From positions 124,001 through 188,000 of the forward strand of contig JACKEL010000007.1 in assembly GCA_020632975.1 (NCBI GenBank): a DNA stretch of 64,000 bases, read 5' to 3'. The notes under the pieces were generated by a model. It saw only the letters and a program-made list of their open reading frames with translations. It did no database searches and was not told the origin of the DNA. Source of the DNA: Myxococcales bacterium (lineage in GTDB: Bacteria > Myxococcota_C > UBA6777). The position numbers were made by a program, and so were the translations under genes. Positions 40,757 through 50,394 of the stretch are shown here, piece after piece (the first letter of the stretch is position 1; each line of letters opens with the position of its first letter).

Positions 40757-42070
40757 CTAGTGGTGATGGGAGGCTTGTGGGGAAGCTGCTTGAAGCAAGA
40801 CAGACTTGAGCAAAAAAGCCCCCCTTGCTACGACGGTTTCGCCTTCTTGGAGGCCAAAGAGCACTTCGCTCCAACCTTGTTGCGAGGCTCCAATGATCAC
40901 TTTGCGGGGGTGGGCGTAGCCTTTGTTGTAGAGAAACACCACGCTGGAAAGCCCGAGGCGTTGGACCGATTCGTCGGGTACCAACAGCGGCGCTTGTTCG
41001 CCCTCTGTACTTTGGGGGAGGTGGGCTTCGAGGAGTTGGCCAGGACGCAACAGCCCCTTGGAATTGGGCATATCGACACGGGCTTGGAGGTTTTGTTGTT
41101 CGCGCATGACGTGTTCGCTGATGTGTTCGATCTTGCCAAAGAGGGCATGAGGAAGTCCCGAACCTGTGAAGCTTACGCGTGTTCCTTCTTTGACGATGGG
41201 AGCCAAAGCCAGCGGATAACGCAGGTGAATCCACACATTACGGCGATCCTCGATCTGAAGCAGGAAGGCCTCTGGAGTGACCCACTGTCCGAGCTTTGCG
41301 GGGATATGCGTGATCGCACCTTGTCGCATCGCGTAGAGTGTATGGAGTCCATTGATCTTGGTGGCACCGCGCTTGGGGACGGGGACACCAAGGATACGAA
41401 GCTGTGCGATCGCGTCGTTGTATTCGATCTTGGCGCGTGCGGCGTTGGTTCTCATGTGCGCGAGTTGGCTCACGCTGTTGAGTTCGAGTTTACGAAGGCG
41501 CGTTTGTCGGCTGAGTTCGGCCTCTGCGAGCTTCCACAAGGCATGCATGCGTAGATAACGGCTGCGTGCCTTGCCCACTGCTGGGCTGTCGAGTTGCAGA
41601 AGCGCTTTTCCCTTGCGGACATACGTGCCTTCCTCGACAAAGAAACGCACCACGCGGCCTGCTGCTCTCGCGCCAATGTGTTGGATCGCATGATTTGGTG
41701 TTTCGACTTCGCCGACGACACGGAGACTTTTGATGCGCTCACGCCGCTTGACTTGGAACAGTTGGACCGTGCCTTTGTCTCGCAACTTGGCGGATACTTC
41801 GATGCCTTTGTTGGGGACGGTGGGTGTCTCTTCCTGTTTGTGTGAGCCATCGCCCAACCGAACGGGGGTTTTGGGCTGTGCGGGCTGCTTGGCTTGTTTT
41901 TCTTGTGGCTTTTCTTGTTTCTTCGATGGCTTGGGGGCTTGCGCTGTCTGCTGTTTGGGGCTTGGGACAGGCAAGAAAGCGAGGTAGTACACTGCCACCA
42001 AAGCAAAGGCCAGCATCGCGAAAAGGCCGATCCACACAGCGAACTTGGGAGACGAGAAGCGTGATCTCAT
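40757..42070 (-). CDS. czcB: Efflux RND periplasmic adaptor (CzcB/CusB type)
   Basis: The 437-residue protein joins the inner-membrane pump to the outer-membrane channel. It has one N-terminal membrane anchor (about 12-32) and a Pro/Lys/Gln-rich linker of about 60 residues. The lipoyl/barrel-sandwich hybrid, helical hairpin and beta-barrel domains follow, with segments such as GRVVRFFVEEGTYVRKG. It ends in a His-rich SHHH tail that could bind metal. ATG 42070 has AAGGA eight bases upstream, located within the last codons of the preceding czcC-like gene, which ends four bases earlier. Confidence 0.93.
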   Translation of the reverse strand: MRSRFSSPKFAVWIGLFAMLAFALVAVYYLAFLPVPSPKQQTAQAPKPSKKQEKPQEKQAKQPAQPKTPVRLGDGSHKQEETPTVPNKGIEVSAKLRDKGTVQLFQVKRRERIKSLRVVGEVETPNHAIQHIGARAAGRVVRFFVEEGTYVRKGKALLQLDSPAVGKARSRYLRMHALWKLAEAELSRQTRLRKLELNSVSQLAHMRTNAARAKIEYNDAIAQLRILGVPVPKRGATKINGLHTLYAMRQGAITHIPAKLGQWVTPEAFLLQIEDRRNVWIHLRYPLALAPIVKEGTRVSFTGSGLPHALFGKIEHISEHVMREQQNLQARVDMPNSKGLLRPGQLLEAHLPQSTEGEQAPLLVPDESVQRLGLSSVVFLYNKGYAHPRKVIIGASQQGWSEVLFGLQEGETVVARGAFLLKSVLLQAASPQASHHH

Positions 42071-42074
42071 GGGT

Positions 42075-43355
42075 TTATTCCTTTTTGGGCAAAGGGGCCG
42101 AGGACGACCGCAGCCACGCGAGTTCGAAGTGGGCTTGTGTGGCTTGTTGAAGGGCTTGGAGATAGCCCAGTTGCCCTTTCATAAAGCTTTGTCGTGCGGT
42201 GAGGAGGCGCAAAAGGTCGATCTGACCCGAGCGATAGCCTTTGGCGATCAGGTCGAGTTGTTGTTGAAGTTGCGGGAGGATCTGCCCTTGAAAGGCCTTC
42301 ACTACCTGTTGCGCAAGTTGATAGCGGCGATATGCTGTATGGAGCCGCGCAAGAAGCTGCAAGCGGATGCGTTCGGTCTCTACGCGGCGTTGCAAGATCG
42401 TTGCACGTAACTGTTCGACATTGGCTTGGTTTCGCCAAAAGATCGGCAACGGGATCGAGAGGCCACCGCGAAAGATATGAGCCCCCATACTGTAAGCGTA
42501 CACGGCAGAGACTGTAAGGTCGGGTGTAGCTTGGCTTTGGGCCCATTTCAGCAAAGATTGTGTGTAGGTTTGTTGAAGGCGAGCCAGCCGCAGGCTTGGG
42601 TGTTTGTGCAGCTGCTTCTCCAGATCGCCAAGTGGTGGGAGTGCTGTAAGCTGCGGAGACAACGGGACTTGCAAGGTTGGGAAAAGAGGGGAGTTCCAAC
42701 CCAGATGTTGTCGAAGCTGCTGAAGTGTCTGCAAGCGGCGCGCATCTGCTTGGAGGACTTGTTGCTGGGCTTGGAGAGATTCGAGTAGGGTCATCTGTTG
42801 TTCCAAGCGTGTCCCTGAGCCCACTTCTTTTCGTTGAAGCGCAAGCTTGGCGATCTGCTGATGGAACTTTGCAAGGGCTTGGTAGATCTCGACTTCTCGC
42901 TGGATCTGTTGGGCAAGGTAGGCGGCTTGGAACAGATCGCGTTGAAGCATCGTTTCTGCTTGGGCGAGCCTTGCTTTGGCAACATCCAACGCGACTTTGG
43001 CGCTCTTTTGGCTGCGACCCCAACGCCCCCCTACTGGCAAAGCCCAGTCGAGGCTTGTTTCCACATCGAGTTGCCAAGGACCAAGTGTCGCGCTTGGCGT
43101 TGAACCGTATCCGAGGGACTGGACGCCACCTTGCACAGAAAGGCTGGGGTTGGTTGGGAAAGCGTTCAGACCTTTTCGATAAGCTTTCGCGACAGCGACT
43201 TGCGCACGCAGTTGGCGTAGGGTTGGGTTGTGTGTAAAGGCATGTTTCCATAAACTCTCTTTCGAGAGACTTGGAAGGCTCTGTGCTAAGGTCGGAGACG
43301 ACACCAACAGAGCCAAGCCCAAAAGGGCAAAGCGGGAGAAGATCTTGCGTGACAT
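42075..43355 (-). CDS. czcC: Outer-membrane efflux channel, TolC/CzcC family
   Basis: This 426-residue protein is the first gene of the metal-efflux operon and forms the outer-membrane channel. A signal peptide ending SSPTLAQ (about residue 25) is followed by two repeats of the long helical hairpins of the outer-membrane efflux family, rich in Gln, Leu, Ala and Arg. Typical stretches are FTHNPTLRQLRAQV near the N terminus and KGYRSGQIDLLRLLTARQ in the second half. ATG 43355 is preferred because the signal peptide then begins normally and AGGTAGG is nearby; an ATG at 43424 would add 23 residues. Confidence 0.9.
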   Translation of the reverse strand: MSRKIFSRFALLGLALLVSSPTLAQSLPSLSKESLWKHAFTHNPTLRQLRAQVAVAKAYRKGLNAFPTNPSLSVQGGVQSLGYGSTPSATLGPWQLDVETSLDWALPVGGRWGRSQKSAKVALDVAKARLAQAETMLQRDLFQAAYLAQQIQREVEIYQALAKFHQQIAKLALQRKEVGSGTRLEQQMTLLESLQAQQQVLQADARRLQTLQQLRQHLGWNSPLFPTLQVPLSPQLTALPPLGDLEKQLHKHPSLRLARLQQTYTQSLLKWAQSQATPDLTVSAVYAYSMGAHIFRGGLSIPLPIFWRNQANVEQLRATILQRRVETERIRLQLLARLHTAYRRYQLAQQVVKAFQGQILPQLQQQLDLIAKGYRSGQIDLLRLLTARQSFMKGQLGYLQALQQATQAHFELAWLRSSSAPLPKKE

Positions 43356-43529
43356 AAACCTACCTGAAATGGCTTTCAAAAAAGGCTTGGAAAAAGAGCG
43401 TTTTCTTGCGCGAGGTGATTGCACAGTGCATCACGGCTTCGGTATGTAGAGAGAGCTATTTGCTGGCCGAAACGATGCAAGGCTATCGTTGGTGATAGAG
43501 AGTTACCTCATCTTTGGGGCTTGGCTATT

Positions 43530-43598
43530 CGTCAAATGACCTGTACTTGGAAGTAGTTGTTTTTACATGGGATGATCTATATGGATACGTCAAATGAC
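43530..43598. repeat. Two 11-bp direct repeats flanking the start of the LuxR-type regulator gene
   Basis: The bases CGTCAAATGAC occur at 43530-43540 and again at 43588-43598, 58 bases apart. The second copy lies within the first codons of the regulator gene. Identical half-sites spaced about five to six helical turns apart could be binding sites for autoregulation or for control of the divergent efflux operon. Chance cannot be excluded. Confidence 0.45.
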
Positions 43599-44201
43599 AG
43601 ACGGTTTTCTGGGCTGGTTACCCCTTTGGTGGTGCTCATCATGTTGGGGATCTTGATCACATTTGATCTCATCGCTGACTTTTTGGATCAAAGATCAGTC
43701 TTCCATTTTTTCTTAGAACTAAGTCTGGTTTTTTCTTCTGCTGTTGCCGCTTGGATTCTTTGGAAACGTATCCGAGTGGAACGAGAACTCCTCTATCAAG
43801 AGCAGGTCGAGCTTCAAAAACAGCACGAAGAGCTTCAGATAACTTCTGAGAGCTGGCGAAAAAAAGCAGAACATTGGCATGAGAAAAACAAGTCTCTTGT
43901 CGAGGGGCTGGCAGAAGCGATCGATCAACAGTTGGTGTCTTGGGAACTGAGCAGTGCGGAGTCTGAAGTGGCTTTGTTGTTGTTAAAGGGACTCGCGCTC
44001 AAAGAGATCGCGGATATCCGCGAAGTCAGCGAGCGCACCGTGCGAGAACAAGCGCGTGCGATCTATCGCAAGGCAGGGCTGGCCAATCGCAACGAGTTCG
44101 CAGCCTTTTTCCTCGAAGACCTCTTGTTGCCGCGCAGTCACCCCCCCAAACGCAAACCCACACCAGAAGTCGAACTTGCCATCCCCCAAACCACGGAATG
44201 A
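43581..44201 (+). CDS. Membrane-anchored LuxR-type transcriptional regulator
   Basis: The 206-residue protein has two hydrophobic spans near residues 14-60. A coiled-coil segment (about 65-115, rich in Glu, Gln and Lys) and a C-terminal LuxR-type helix-turn-helix (about 130-190) follow. The HTH includes LSSAESEVALLLLKGLALKE and SERTVREQARAIYRKAGL, typical of DNA-binding response regulators. The arrangement would place a DNA-binding domain on the cytoplasmic face of the inner membrane. The start is uncertain: ATG 43581 is chosen over ATG 43572 and TTG 43557. It is divergent from the czcCBA operon and may control it, though nothing in the sequence shows a metal-sensing site. Confidence 0.85.
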   Translation: MDTSNDRRFSGLVTPLVVLIMLGILITFDLIADFLDQRSVFHFFLELSLVFSSAVAAWILWKRIRVERELLYQEQVELQKQHEELQITSESWRKKAEHWHEKNKSLVEGLAEAIDQQLVSWELSSAESEVALLLLKGLALKEIADIREVSERTVREQARAIYRKAGLANRNEFAAFFLEDLLLPRSHPPKRKPTPEVELAIPQTTE

Positions 44202-44429
44202 TCGGATGCAACGCAGATTCTTGTGGTTTTTGTGAAGTATCTTACGTGTGGGATCTTTGTTTTTGTGACGATCTTTGGGGGACCGAGGCGTCTTGCGCTC
44301 GTTTTCTTTGAGTGTGAGCGAGTTGGTTGGAGACTTGTAAAGAAACTTCCTATATAAGAAGACATACGTAGGAGCGATACCGCGGGGGCGGATTGATATG
44401 TTGGATGTACGATATGGATGGAGCAACTT

Positions 44430-47396
44430 ATGGAACGAGAGACTCTGAACAGTAAGGCGGGCTTTAGGATCGGGCGACTGCTTTGGCATACGACTTTGGT
44501 TTGTGGGCTCGCTCTGGGTTTGTGGCGTTGTGTGAGTCCCGTTGAAGTTGAGCCAACCTACAAACTTTGTCAGAACACCCATGGAGAGTGCGATGAGGGC
44601 TTCGTTTGTGTCTTGAATGCTTGCGTGCGCCGAAGCATCGAAGCTGTGCATCCAGAACCGCTGCCAGAACCTCAGTTCTTTGAGGTCCCAACCACCGTGA
44701 AAGATGGGGGAGAAGTCTCTCTGCCCGAGAAGGTCTGTCCTGAAGGAGCGCCCGAGTGCGAGCTTTGTTTAGAGAAGAAGGACTGTGGTGTGGGTCGCAT
44801 CTGTTCGGCGGAAGGCATCTGTAAAGTCGGATGCACGGACAATAACGATTGTACTGATGCAGCTTCACCCGTTTGCGACATGACGGACAATCAGTGCAAA
44901 GAGTGTGTGACCTCAGAGAACTGCGTCTTGAAAAAGCCTGGGACTGTGTGTCGAAACACAACTTGCCAAGCGTGCGACACGGATGATACTTGCAAAACGG
45001 TGTACGGGGATGGGAACCTCTGCATTGATGGGGCCTGCAAAAAAGCTGAGTGCCGTCAAAACAGCGACTGTCCCACAGGACACCCAACCTGTGGTGATGA
45101 GTGTTTCTGTCGAGCCAACATCTGTCAACCTTGTAACTCGGACTCTGAGTGTGGTTCTGGCAAGCTGTGTATCCTCGATAAATGCGGTCAAGAGAACTGT
45201 TTTAAATGTATCCAAGGTGACTGTCGCAACGACGGAAACTGCTTGGGAGGTAAGGTCTGCCGAAACAACGTATGTTCGGGCTGTCAAAGCAACGCAGACT
45301 GCCAAAGCGGACAAGTCTGTGACACCCAAACCAGTATTTGTACAGTGGGACAATGCACGATGCGTTCGGAGTGTCCGAACGGTTTGCTTTGCGTAGGTGG
45401 CAAGTGCGTTGGATGTTCGCAAGATAACCAGTGTTCTGCTGGGGAATTGTGCATCGACACCTTGTGTCAAAATGCCGATTGTCGGGAGAGAAAAGACTGT
45501 TCTTCTGGACAAACTTGTTTCAATTATCGCTGTGGTCCTTGTCTTCAAGACAGCGATTGTTCAACGGGCGAGCTTTGTCTTTCAGGCTCTTGCAAGGTCG
45601 CAGAATGTCGCCTTCGTAGCAATTGTGTCGGGCCTGACAGCGGAAAGCTTTGCAAAAACAACATCTGCTCGCCGTGCGTTAGCAAAAGCGAGTGCGAAAG
45701 CACAGAAATCTGTTTGAGTGGGAAGTGTGTGGCTGGGAACTGCGTAGATACTTTGACGGATTGCGGTAGTGTTCGTCAGATCTGCCAAGGCAACCAGTGC
45801 CGTGCTTGCAACAAAAAGAGCGATTGCGCCCCATACCAAGGAGACTGCGTCAGCGGGAAGTGTGTTGTTGTTGTTGAAACGAACAATGGGGCTTACATCT
45901 GGAGTGATGGTAAGATTGGGCTTGATTGTGCGGATTATCGGTTCCCTACAGACACAGACGCGTACCAGCCCGCAACACAAAGCGGCCTTTATCGCATCAA
46001 ACCTGCCTCGGTCAGCACGCCTTTTGTGGTGCACTGTGAGATGGAATATGCGGGCGGCGGATGGACGTTGGTGCTCAAAGCAGACGGTAACAGCAGCATT
46101 TTCTCCTATGGTTCGTCACTTTGGACCAACAACACAGTACATCCTTCGAGCAATGTGAGCCGCGATCGCGCCCGAACAGAGGCGAAGTTGGAAAGCTTCG
46201 CAACGGTTCCTGTCCAAGAAGTGTTGTTGCAGATGCAACAATCGCAAAACGATCCCGTTCGTTCGGGGATCGCACATATCCGCGGTAATTCTTTTATGGA
46301 TGTGATGAAAAAGCCCAACAATACAGGGCTTGATCAAGCGTATGGTCTGCCCAACTGGCGTTCCATGGTCGCAAATAGCTCGATGCAACGGACGTGTTTG
46401 CGGGAAGGGGTCAACTTGCTTGCTTCTAATGGGAACGTGCGTGGGGTGCGCATTGGCTTTATCGCAAACAACGATGCCAGTAGCCTCTATTGTCCTTCCA
46501 ATGCGGACTCTGCGATCGGTTTTGGCATCGAGACCAATGGCATCTCTAGTGGGACAACTGTTGGAAACGTCTCGCGTGACCGACCTGACAACGGCAACCA
46601 AAATCACAAAGTCTTTGGTTATATCTACGTTCGTGAGTTGCGAAGTCGCTTGAACTTGCAGCTCGATAGCGCGGCCTTTACGTTGCCTGGAGGGAAAGCG
46701 GCAGCGTCTTGTTTGGAATATCACATGCCCCCCGCAGCTTCGGGCGTGGATGGTTTGTACTGGATTCAACCGCCAGGACTGACGCAACGCATGAAGACCT
46801 ACTGCCGTATGAGTTTCCAAGGAGGCGGCTGGAGCCTTGCGATGAAGATCGATGGCACCAAGACGACCTTCTCTTACGACAAGGGCATCTGGACAGATAC
46901 CAACCCTCTCAACACGGACAAAGTGGATTTTACCAACGACGCTGAAGCCAAACTTGGGAACTTTTGGACGCAGCCCTTTTCGCAGGTGGCACTGAGTTTC
47001 CGCATCTCTTCTTCAGGCGTGTACACCATCATTGCTTCGAAAAAGGCCAACTCTCTTCGAGCGATCTTCCAAAATAGCGCGCGTCAACCGTTTGACTACT
47101 CGTTGGGTCGCTACGCATGGAAGTGGACGATGCCCATCGCTTCGTTGCAGGATCGCTGTGACCTTGAAGGGTTCAATGTGCGAACAAGCGATACCAACGC
47201 TGCGCGCGCAAGGATCGGCATCACTGCGAACGAAGATAGCCAGTGCGATGCCCTTCATGACTCGCGTATTGGCGTGGGGACGGCGAGCAACTATTGTGGC
47301 CAAGACAACGACAACAGCGCAGGCAACGAAGCGCGTTGTGGTGGTGACGAAGGCGACAAAAGCACAAAAGCCTTTGTCTACGTACAGGTTCGCTAA
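44430..47396 (+). CDS. Cys-rich surface protein with two fibrinogen-like C-terminal domains
   Basis: This 988-residue exported protein begins with a signal-like segment (RLLWHTTLVCGLALGLW) followed by a cysteine. About a dozen or more Cys-rich repeats extend to about residue 480, with spacing such as SDCxxGxxCxxGxC. Two tandem fibrinogen-related domains follow (about 490-735 and 740-988). Each starts with a GLYxIxP motif and contains GGGWTLVLKADG or GGGWSLAMKIDG, matching animal ficolin/tenascin-type domains that bind sugars or acetyl groups. ATG 44430 is chosen because GGAG lies six bases upstream; ATG 44418 is also open. It would be displayed on the cell surface and may bind glycans of matrix or prey; that last point is inference. 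Confidence 0.88.
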   Translation: MERETLNSKAGFRIGRLLWHTTLVCGLALGLWRCVSPVEVEPTYKLCQNTHGECDEGFVCVLNACVRRSIEAVHPEPLPEPQFFEVPTTVKDGGEVSLPEKVCPEGAPECELCLEKKDCGVGRICSAEGICKVGCTDNNDCTDAASPVCDMTDNQCKECVTSENCVLKKPGTVCRNTTCQACDTDDTCKTVYGDGNLCIDGACKKAECRQNSDCPTGHPTCGDECFCRANICQPCNSDSECGSGKLCILDKCGQENCFKCIQGDCRNDGNCLGGKVCRNNVCSGCQSNADCQSGQVCDTQTSICTVGQCTMRSECPNGLLCVGGKCVGCSQDNQCSAGELCIDTLCQNADCRERKDCSSGQTCFNYRCGPCLQDSDCSTGELCLSGSCKVAECRLRSNCVGPDSGKLCKNNICSPCVSKSECESTEICLSGKCVAGNCVDTLTDCGSVRQICQGNQCRACNKKSDCAPYQGDCVSGKCVVVVETNNGAYIWSDGKIGLDCADYRFPTDTDAYQPATQSGLYRIKPASVSTPFVVHCEMEYAGGGWTLVLKADGNSSIFSYGSSLWTNNTVHPSSNVSRDRARTEAKLESFATVPVQEVLLQMQQSQNDPVRSGIAHIRGNSFMDVMKKPNNTGLDQAYGLPNWRSMVANSSMQRTCLREGVNLLASNGNVRGVRIGFIANNDASSLYCPSNADSAIGFGIETNGISSGTTVGNVSRDRPDNGNQNHKVFGYIYVRELRSRLNLQLDSAAFTLPGGKAAASCLEYHMPPAASGVDGLYWIQPPGLTQRMKTYCRMSFQGGGWSLAMKIDGTKTTFSYDKGIWTDTNPLNTDKVDFTNDAEAKLGNFWTQPFSQVALSFRISSSGVYTIIASKKANSLRAIFQNSARQPFDYSLGRYAWKWTMPIASLQDRCDLEGFNVRTSDTNAARARIGITANEDSQCDALHDSRIGVGTASNYCGQDNDNSAGNEARCGGDEGDKSTKAFVYVQVR

Positions 47397-47468
47397 GTGT
47401 CTTTATGGGGGACTTGCTTTGCGCGCTAGGTAGAAGTCGGCGGGTGTGAAGGGGCGGATTATTGGGGG

Positions 47469-48098
47469 TTATGGCGCACTCGTGCTAGACAGCAAAGGCT
47501 CTGCTGAGACCAACGCGTGTGCTTGTCGTCGAACCCAAGCTGCTGCATTTCCGTCAGGCCAACTCTGTGGTGCAAGGGTCGCCAGTTGATAACTCCCCTC
47601 GATGGTTGCGAGAAGCCCCGCTGCGATTTGGCGAGCGTGTTCTGCGTTTCTCTTTTCGTGGCGCAAGACGTCTTGCAAAAGCCCCTCTAGCAGTTGTAAT
47701 TCACGTTCAACGATTTGGAGATAGACCGCCCGTACTTCGCCTTGAAGGAGGGCTTCTGAGCCGATCGAGACCCAACACTTCACAGCATCGGGGTCTGCGT
47801 CATCATCGATCGCGAGATGGGCATCAAGGAAAGCGTAAAGGCGTTGCCAAGCATCTGAAGGAGCGCGGGCCAACCGTCTTCCAAAGCGTTCTTCAAGCCC
47901 CGCAAAGAGTTTTTCGACGAGCGCTATCAAGATGGCTTGTTTGTTCGGGAAGTAGTAGTGTAAAAGCCCTGGTGAGAGTTCGGCTTCTTTGGCAACGGCT
48001 GCGATCGAGGTTCTTTCGTAGCCGCGTTCGGACATCACGCGACGCATCCCTTCGATGATCTGTTGTTGTCGCTTGCGGGCGCGTTGTGACTCTGTCAT
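47469..48098 (-). CDS. TetR family transcriptional regulator
   Basis: The 209-residue protein has an N-terminal TetR-type helix-turn-helix: ERTSIAAVAKEAELSPGLLH followed by YYFPNKQ. The C-terminal ligand-binding part (VSIGSEALLQGEVRAVYL and following) looks like the BetI-type all-helical domain. ATG 48098 is chosen because GGAG lies six bases upstream; a frame open from 48272 would add 58 implausible residues. It is divergent from mnmA across a 233-base gap. No ligand or target can be identified from this window. Confidence 0.93.
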   Translation of the reverse strand: MTESQRARKRQQQIIEGMRRVMSERGYERTSIAAVAKEAELSPGLLHYYFPNKQAILIALVEKLFAGLEERFGRRLARAPSDAWQRLYAFLDAHLAIDDDADPDAVKCWVSIGSEALLQGEVRAVYLQIVERELQLLEGLLQDVLRHEKRNAEHARQIAAGLLATIEGSYQLATLAPQSWPDGNAAAWVRRQAHALVSAEPLLSSTSAP

Positions 48099-48331
48099 CA
48101 AACACTCCAACAAAAAGGGCTTTCTCTCTTCGCAACGTTCGTCTTGTTCGGAAAGTACGAAGGGAGAGGGTAGAGAAAAATACACTTGCTCTTGGAATCC
48201 AACGCAAAAAGGCCGATGTTGGGTGGCGAAGTTGTCGCATGCTTCGTCGAGCAAGGCAAGAGACCGCACCAAAAGGAAGCGTAAATCAACAACCTTTCGA
48301 TGGGTGTGTCAGGTAGGAGAAGGAAAAGTTT

Positions 48332-49411
48332 ATGAAGATTGCAGTTTTGGCGTCTGGAGGTGTGGATAGCTCTGTAGCCTTGCGTTTGCTGCATGAGCAA
48401 GGCCACGATCTCACGGCCTTTTACATCAAGATTTGGCTTGAAGACGACCTTGCTTTTTTGGGTGACTGTCCTTGGGAAGAGGACATGGCCTATGTTCGGT
48501 CGATTTGCGATGACTTGGGTGTGCCCTTGGAAGTGATCTCACTTCAAAAAGAGTACTGGGAACAAGTCGTCCAATACACCATCGACGAAGTCAAAGCAGG
48601 GCGGACGCCCAACCCAGATATCCATTGCAATGCGCGGATCAAGTTTGGCACGTTTTACCAAAAGATCGATGACAGTTTCGAACGTGTTGCGACGGGTCAC
48701 TACGCGCGCTGGGCGGAAGAAGATGGTGTCGCCTATCTCAAAACTGCGGTCGATTCGTGGAAAGATCAAACCTACTTCTTGGCACATCTGCGTCAAGAAC
48801 AACTCAAGCGTGCGATGTTCCCGATTGGAGACTACACAAAGTCTGCGGTTCGCGAGATGGCTTCGCGTTTTCAACTCCCCAACTCACGACGCAAAGACAG
48901 CCAAGGGATCTGCTTTTTGGGAACGATTCGCTACAGCGAGTTTATCAAGCACCACTTGGGCGAACGAACAGGCAACTTGGTCGAGTTTGAAAGCGGCCGC
49001 GTGATGGGCCAACATCCGGGCTTTTGGTATTACACCCTTGGCCAACGACAAGGCATCGGCCTTGGAAATGGACCTTGGTACGTGGTGCGAAAAGATGTCC
49101 ACGAAAACATCGTGTACATCTCCCGAAACTACGATGCTATCGACCGTTTGCGCGCTTGCTTTTTTGTCGAGTCGCCCAACTGGCTTTCCAACTTTTCCCC
49201 TCCTGTGGGCGAAAAGTTTGCTTGTCGTGTGAAGGTGCGCCACGGCGAACAGATGTACCAAGCGGAAGTGTTGTTTGAAACGCCCGAACGAGCGACGGTT
49301 TGGTTGGATAAGTCCGATCAAGGACTTGCGCCAGGCCAATATGCGGTCTTTTACCAAGAGGACGTATGTCTCGGTTGTGCGGTGATTGCAGAAGGTGTTC
49401 CTACAGCGTAA
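48332..49411 (+). CDS. mnmA: tRNA-specific 2-thiouridylase MnmA
   Basis: This 359-residue enzyme adds sulfur to uridine 34 in the wobble position of tRNAs for Lys, Glu and Gln. It has the PP-loop ATP motif SGGVDSSV, the first catalytic cysteine in NPDIHCNARIKFG, the second in DSQGICFLG and a C-terminal domain with YTLGQRQGIGLG. All match the family and length. ATG 48332 has GAAGG about seven bases upstream. It appears monocistronic, and it is convergent with the downstream repeat-protein gene, from which only three bases separate it. Confidence 0.97.
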   Translation: MKIAVLASGGVDSSVALRLLHEQGHDLTAFYIKIWLEDDLAFLGDCPWEEDMAYVRSICDDLGVPLEVISLQKEYWEQVVQYTIDEVKAGRTPNPDIHCNARIKFGTFYQKIDDSFERVATGHYARWAEEDGVAYLKTAVDSWKDQTYFLAHLRQEQLKRAMFPIGDYTKSAVREMASRFQLPNSRRKDSQGICFLGTIRYSEFIKHHLGERTGNLVEFESGRVMGQHPGFWYYTLGQRQGIGLGNGPWYVVRKDVHENIVYISRNYDAIDRLRACFFVESPNWLSNFSPPVGEKFACRVKVRHGEQMYQAEVLFETPERATVWLDKSDQGLAPGQYAVFYQEDVCLGCAVIAEGVPTA

Positions 49412-49414
49412 TGT

Positions 49415-50383
49415 TTAGGACTCTTCTTCGGGGGCGGGATCTTGGGGGGCTTCTTCGTTGATCTCTTCGTCTGTTTTGATGCGCAAGCGCTCAAGTGCCG
49501 AAAACAGCCGTTCTTTGGAGTTTTGCGTGGGTGGATCGTCTGGTGGAGGTGCGTGTTGTATCGGGCTTGGCGTGCGATCTGACTGATAATAACGCGCAGC
49601 ATCTCGGATATTTAGGATCTCTGCGAGAGCTTCGAGGACATGGGGATGGACTTGAGCCATGTCTCGGATCTCTTTGAGTTCTGGCGTGGGAAGAGACGGA
49701 AGATACTGCAAGATCACAGGCACTGGGGTATAGGGGTTTTTGCAGAGCGCGATTTGGACGGACAATCGGCGAAACCATCGAGCATGGCGTGCGATCTCTT
49801 GCAGGATTTGCGGTTGGTTGGGGCGTCGTGTCGCGATCAACAGGACTTCTTTTTCGGTGATACGCGGATTTTGTAAAAGCATACGAATCACCGAAGGATC
49901 GGGGTCCAACAGCAACTTTTCCAACATGTAGATATTTTGCTGCCGTGCAAGCGACTTTCTTTCGCCCAAGGTCACTTCAGCAAGATGATGGTGCCCACGA
50001 GGTGGGCGCTCGTCTTGTCTTTGGGCTGGGGTAGAAAGCAACAAACGTTGGACGTGCTTGTAACCTCGGACACGCGCGGCCTCGTAAAGCTCACGAGAGT
50101 GCTCGTAGTGCAGGCCATGTGTTGCCACGGAAAGATCTTGGAAGGCAACCAAGGCCGTCCTGTATTCGGAAAAAGCGGCACTTCGCATCGCAAGCAGATG
50201 CAAAAACTCGACTTGAACCTCAAGCGAAAGTTTGGCGAAGTACTCTCCCATGATCTCTCTGCGCATGCCTCGTTCGGGCAAGGTAAGCAAGCGCTTTGCC
50301 AAGGTCTCGAGATGGCTTTGGGCTTCTTCTCTCGAACCTTGGGGAGATATCGATGGAGGGGGTGGTGTGGATTCGGCGGGCAT
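49415..50383 (-). CDS. Protein with short HEAT/LRV-like helical repeats, unknown function
   Basis: The 322-residue protein has no signal peptide or membrane span. An N-terminal Pro-rich leader is followed by an alpha-helical region. Between about residues 155 and 235 runs LLLDPDPSVIRMLLQNPRIT, then IATRRPNQPQILQEIARHAR and IALCKNPYTPVPVILQYLP, a pattern of short helical repeats found in many deltaproteobacterial hypothetical proteins. The tail is acidic and Pro-rich. No ribosome binding site is obvious at ATG 50383. It lies 11 bases after the MJ0042 protein gene and is probably co-transcribed with it, so a role with that regulator or scaffold is possible. Confidence 0.75.
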   Translation of the reverse strand: MPAESTPPPPSISPQGSREEAQSHLETLAKRLLTLPERGMRREIMGEYFAKLSLEVQVEFLHLLAMRSAAFSEYRTALVAFQDLSVATHGLHYEHSRELYEAARVRGYKHVQRLLLSTPAQRQDERPPRGHHHLAEVTLGERKSLARQQNIYMLEKLLLDPDPSVIRMLLQNPRITEKEVLLIATRRPNQPQILQEIARHARWFRRLSVQIALCKNPYTPVPVILQYLPSLPTPELKEIRDMAQVHPHVLEALAEILNIRDAARYYQSDRTPSPIQHAPPPDDPPTQNSKERLFSALERLRIKTDEEINEEAPQDPAPEEES

Positions 50384-50394
50384 GGGTTTTACGG

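Noticed and set aside
42067..43251. Minus-strand frame of 394 codons
   Set aside because: It lies within the czcC-like gene in another frame and is very rich in Arg, Pro and Ser, as mirror frames are.
48136..48165. Imperfect TTCGT...ACGAA dyad between the TetR gene and mnmA
   Set aside because: Only five bases of each arm pair, and the site lies just upstream of the chosen TetR start; too weak to call an operator.
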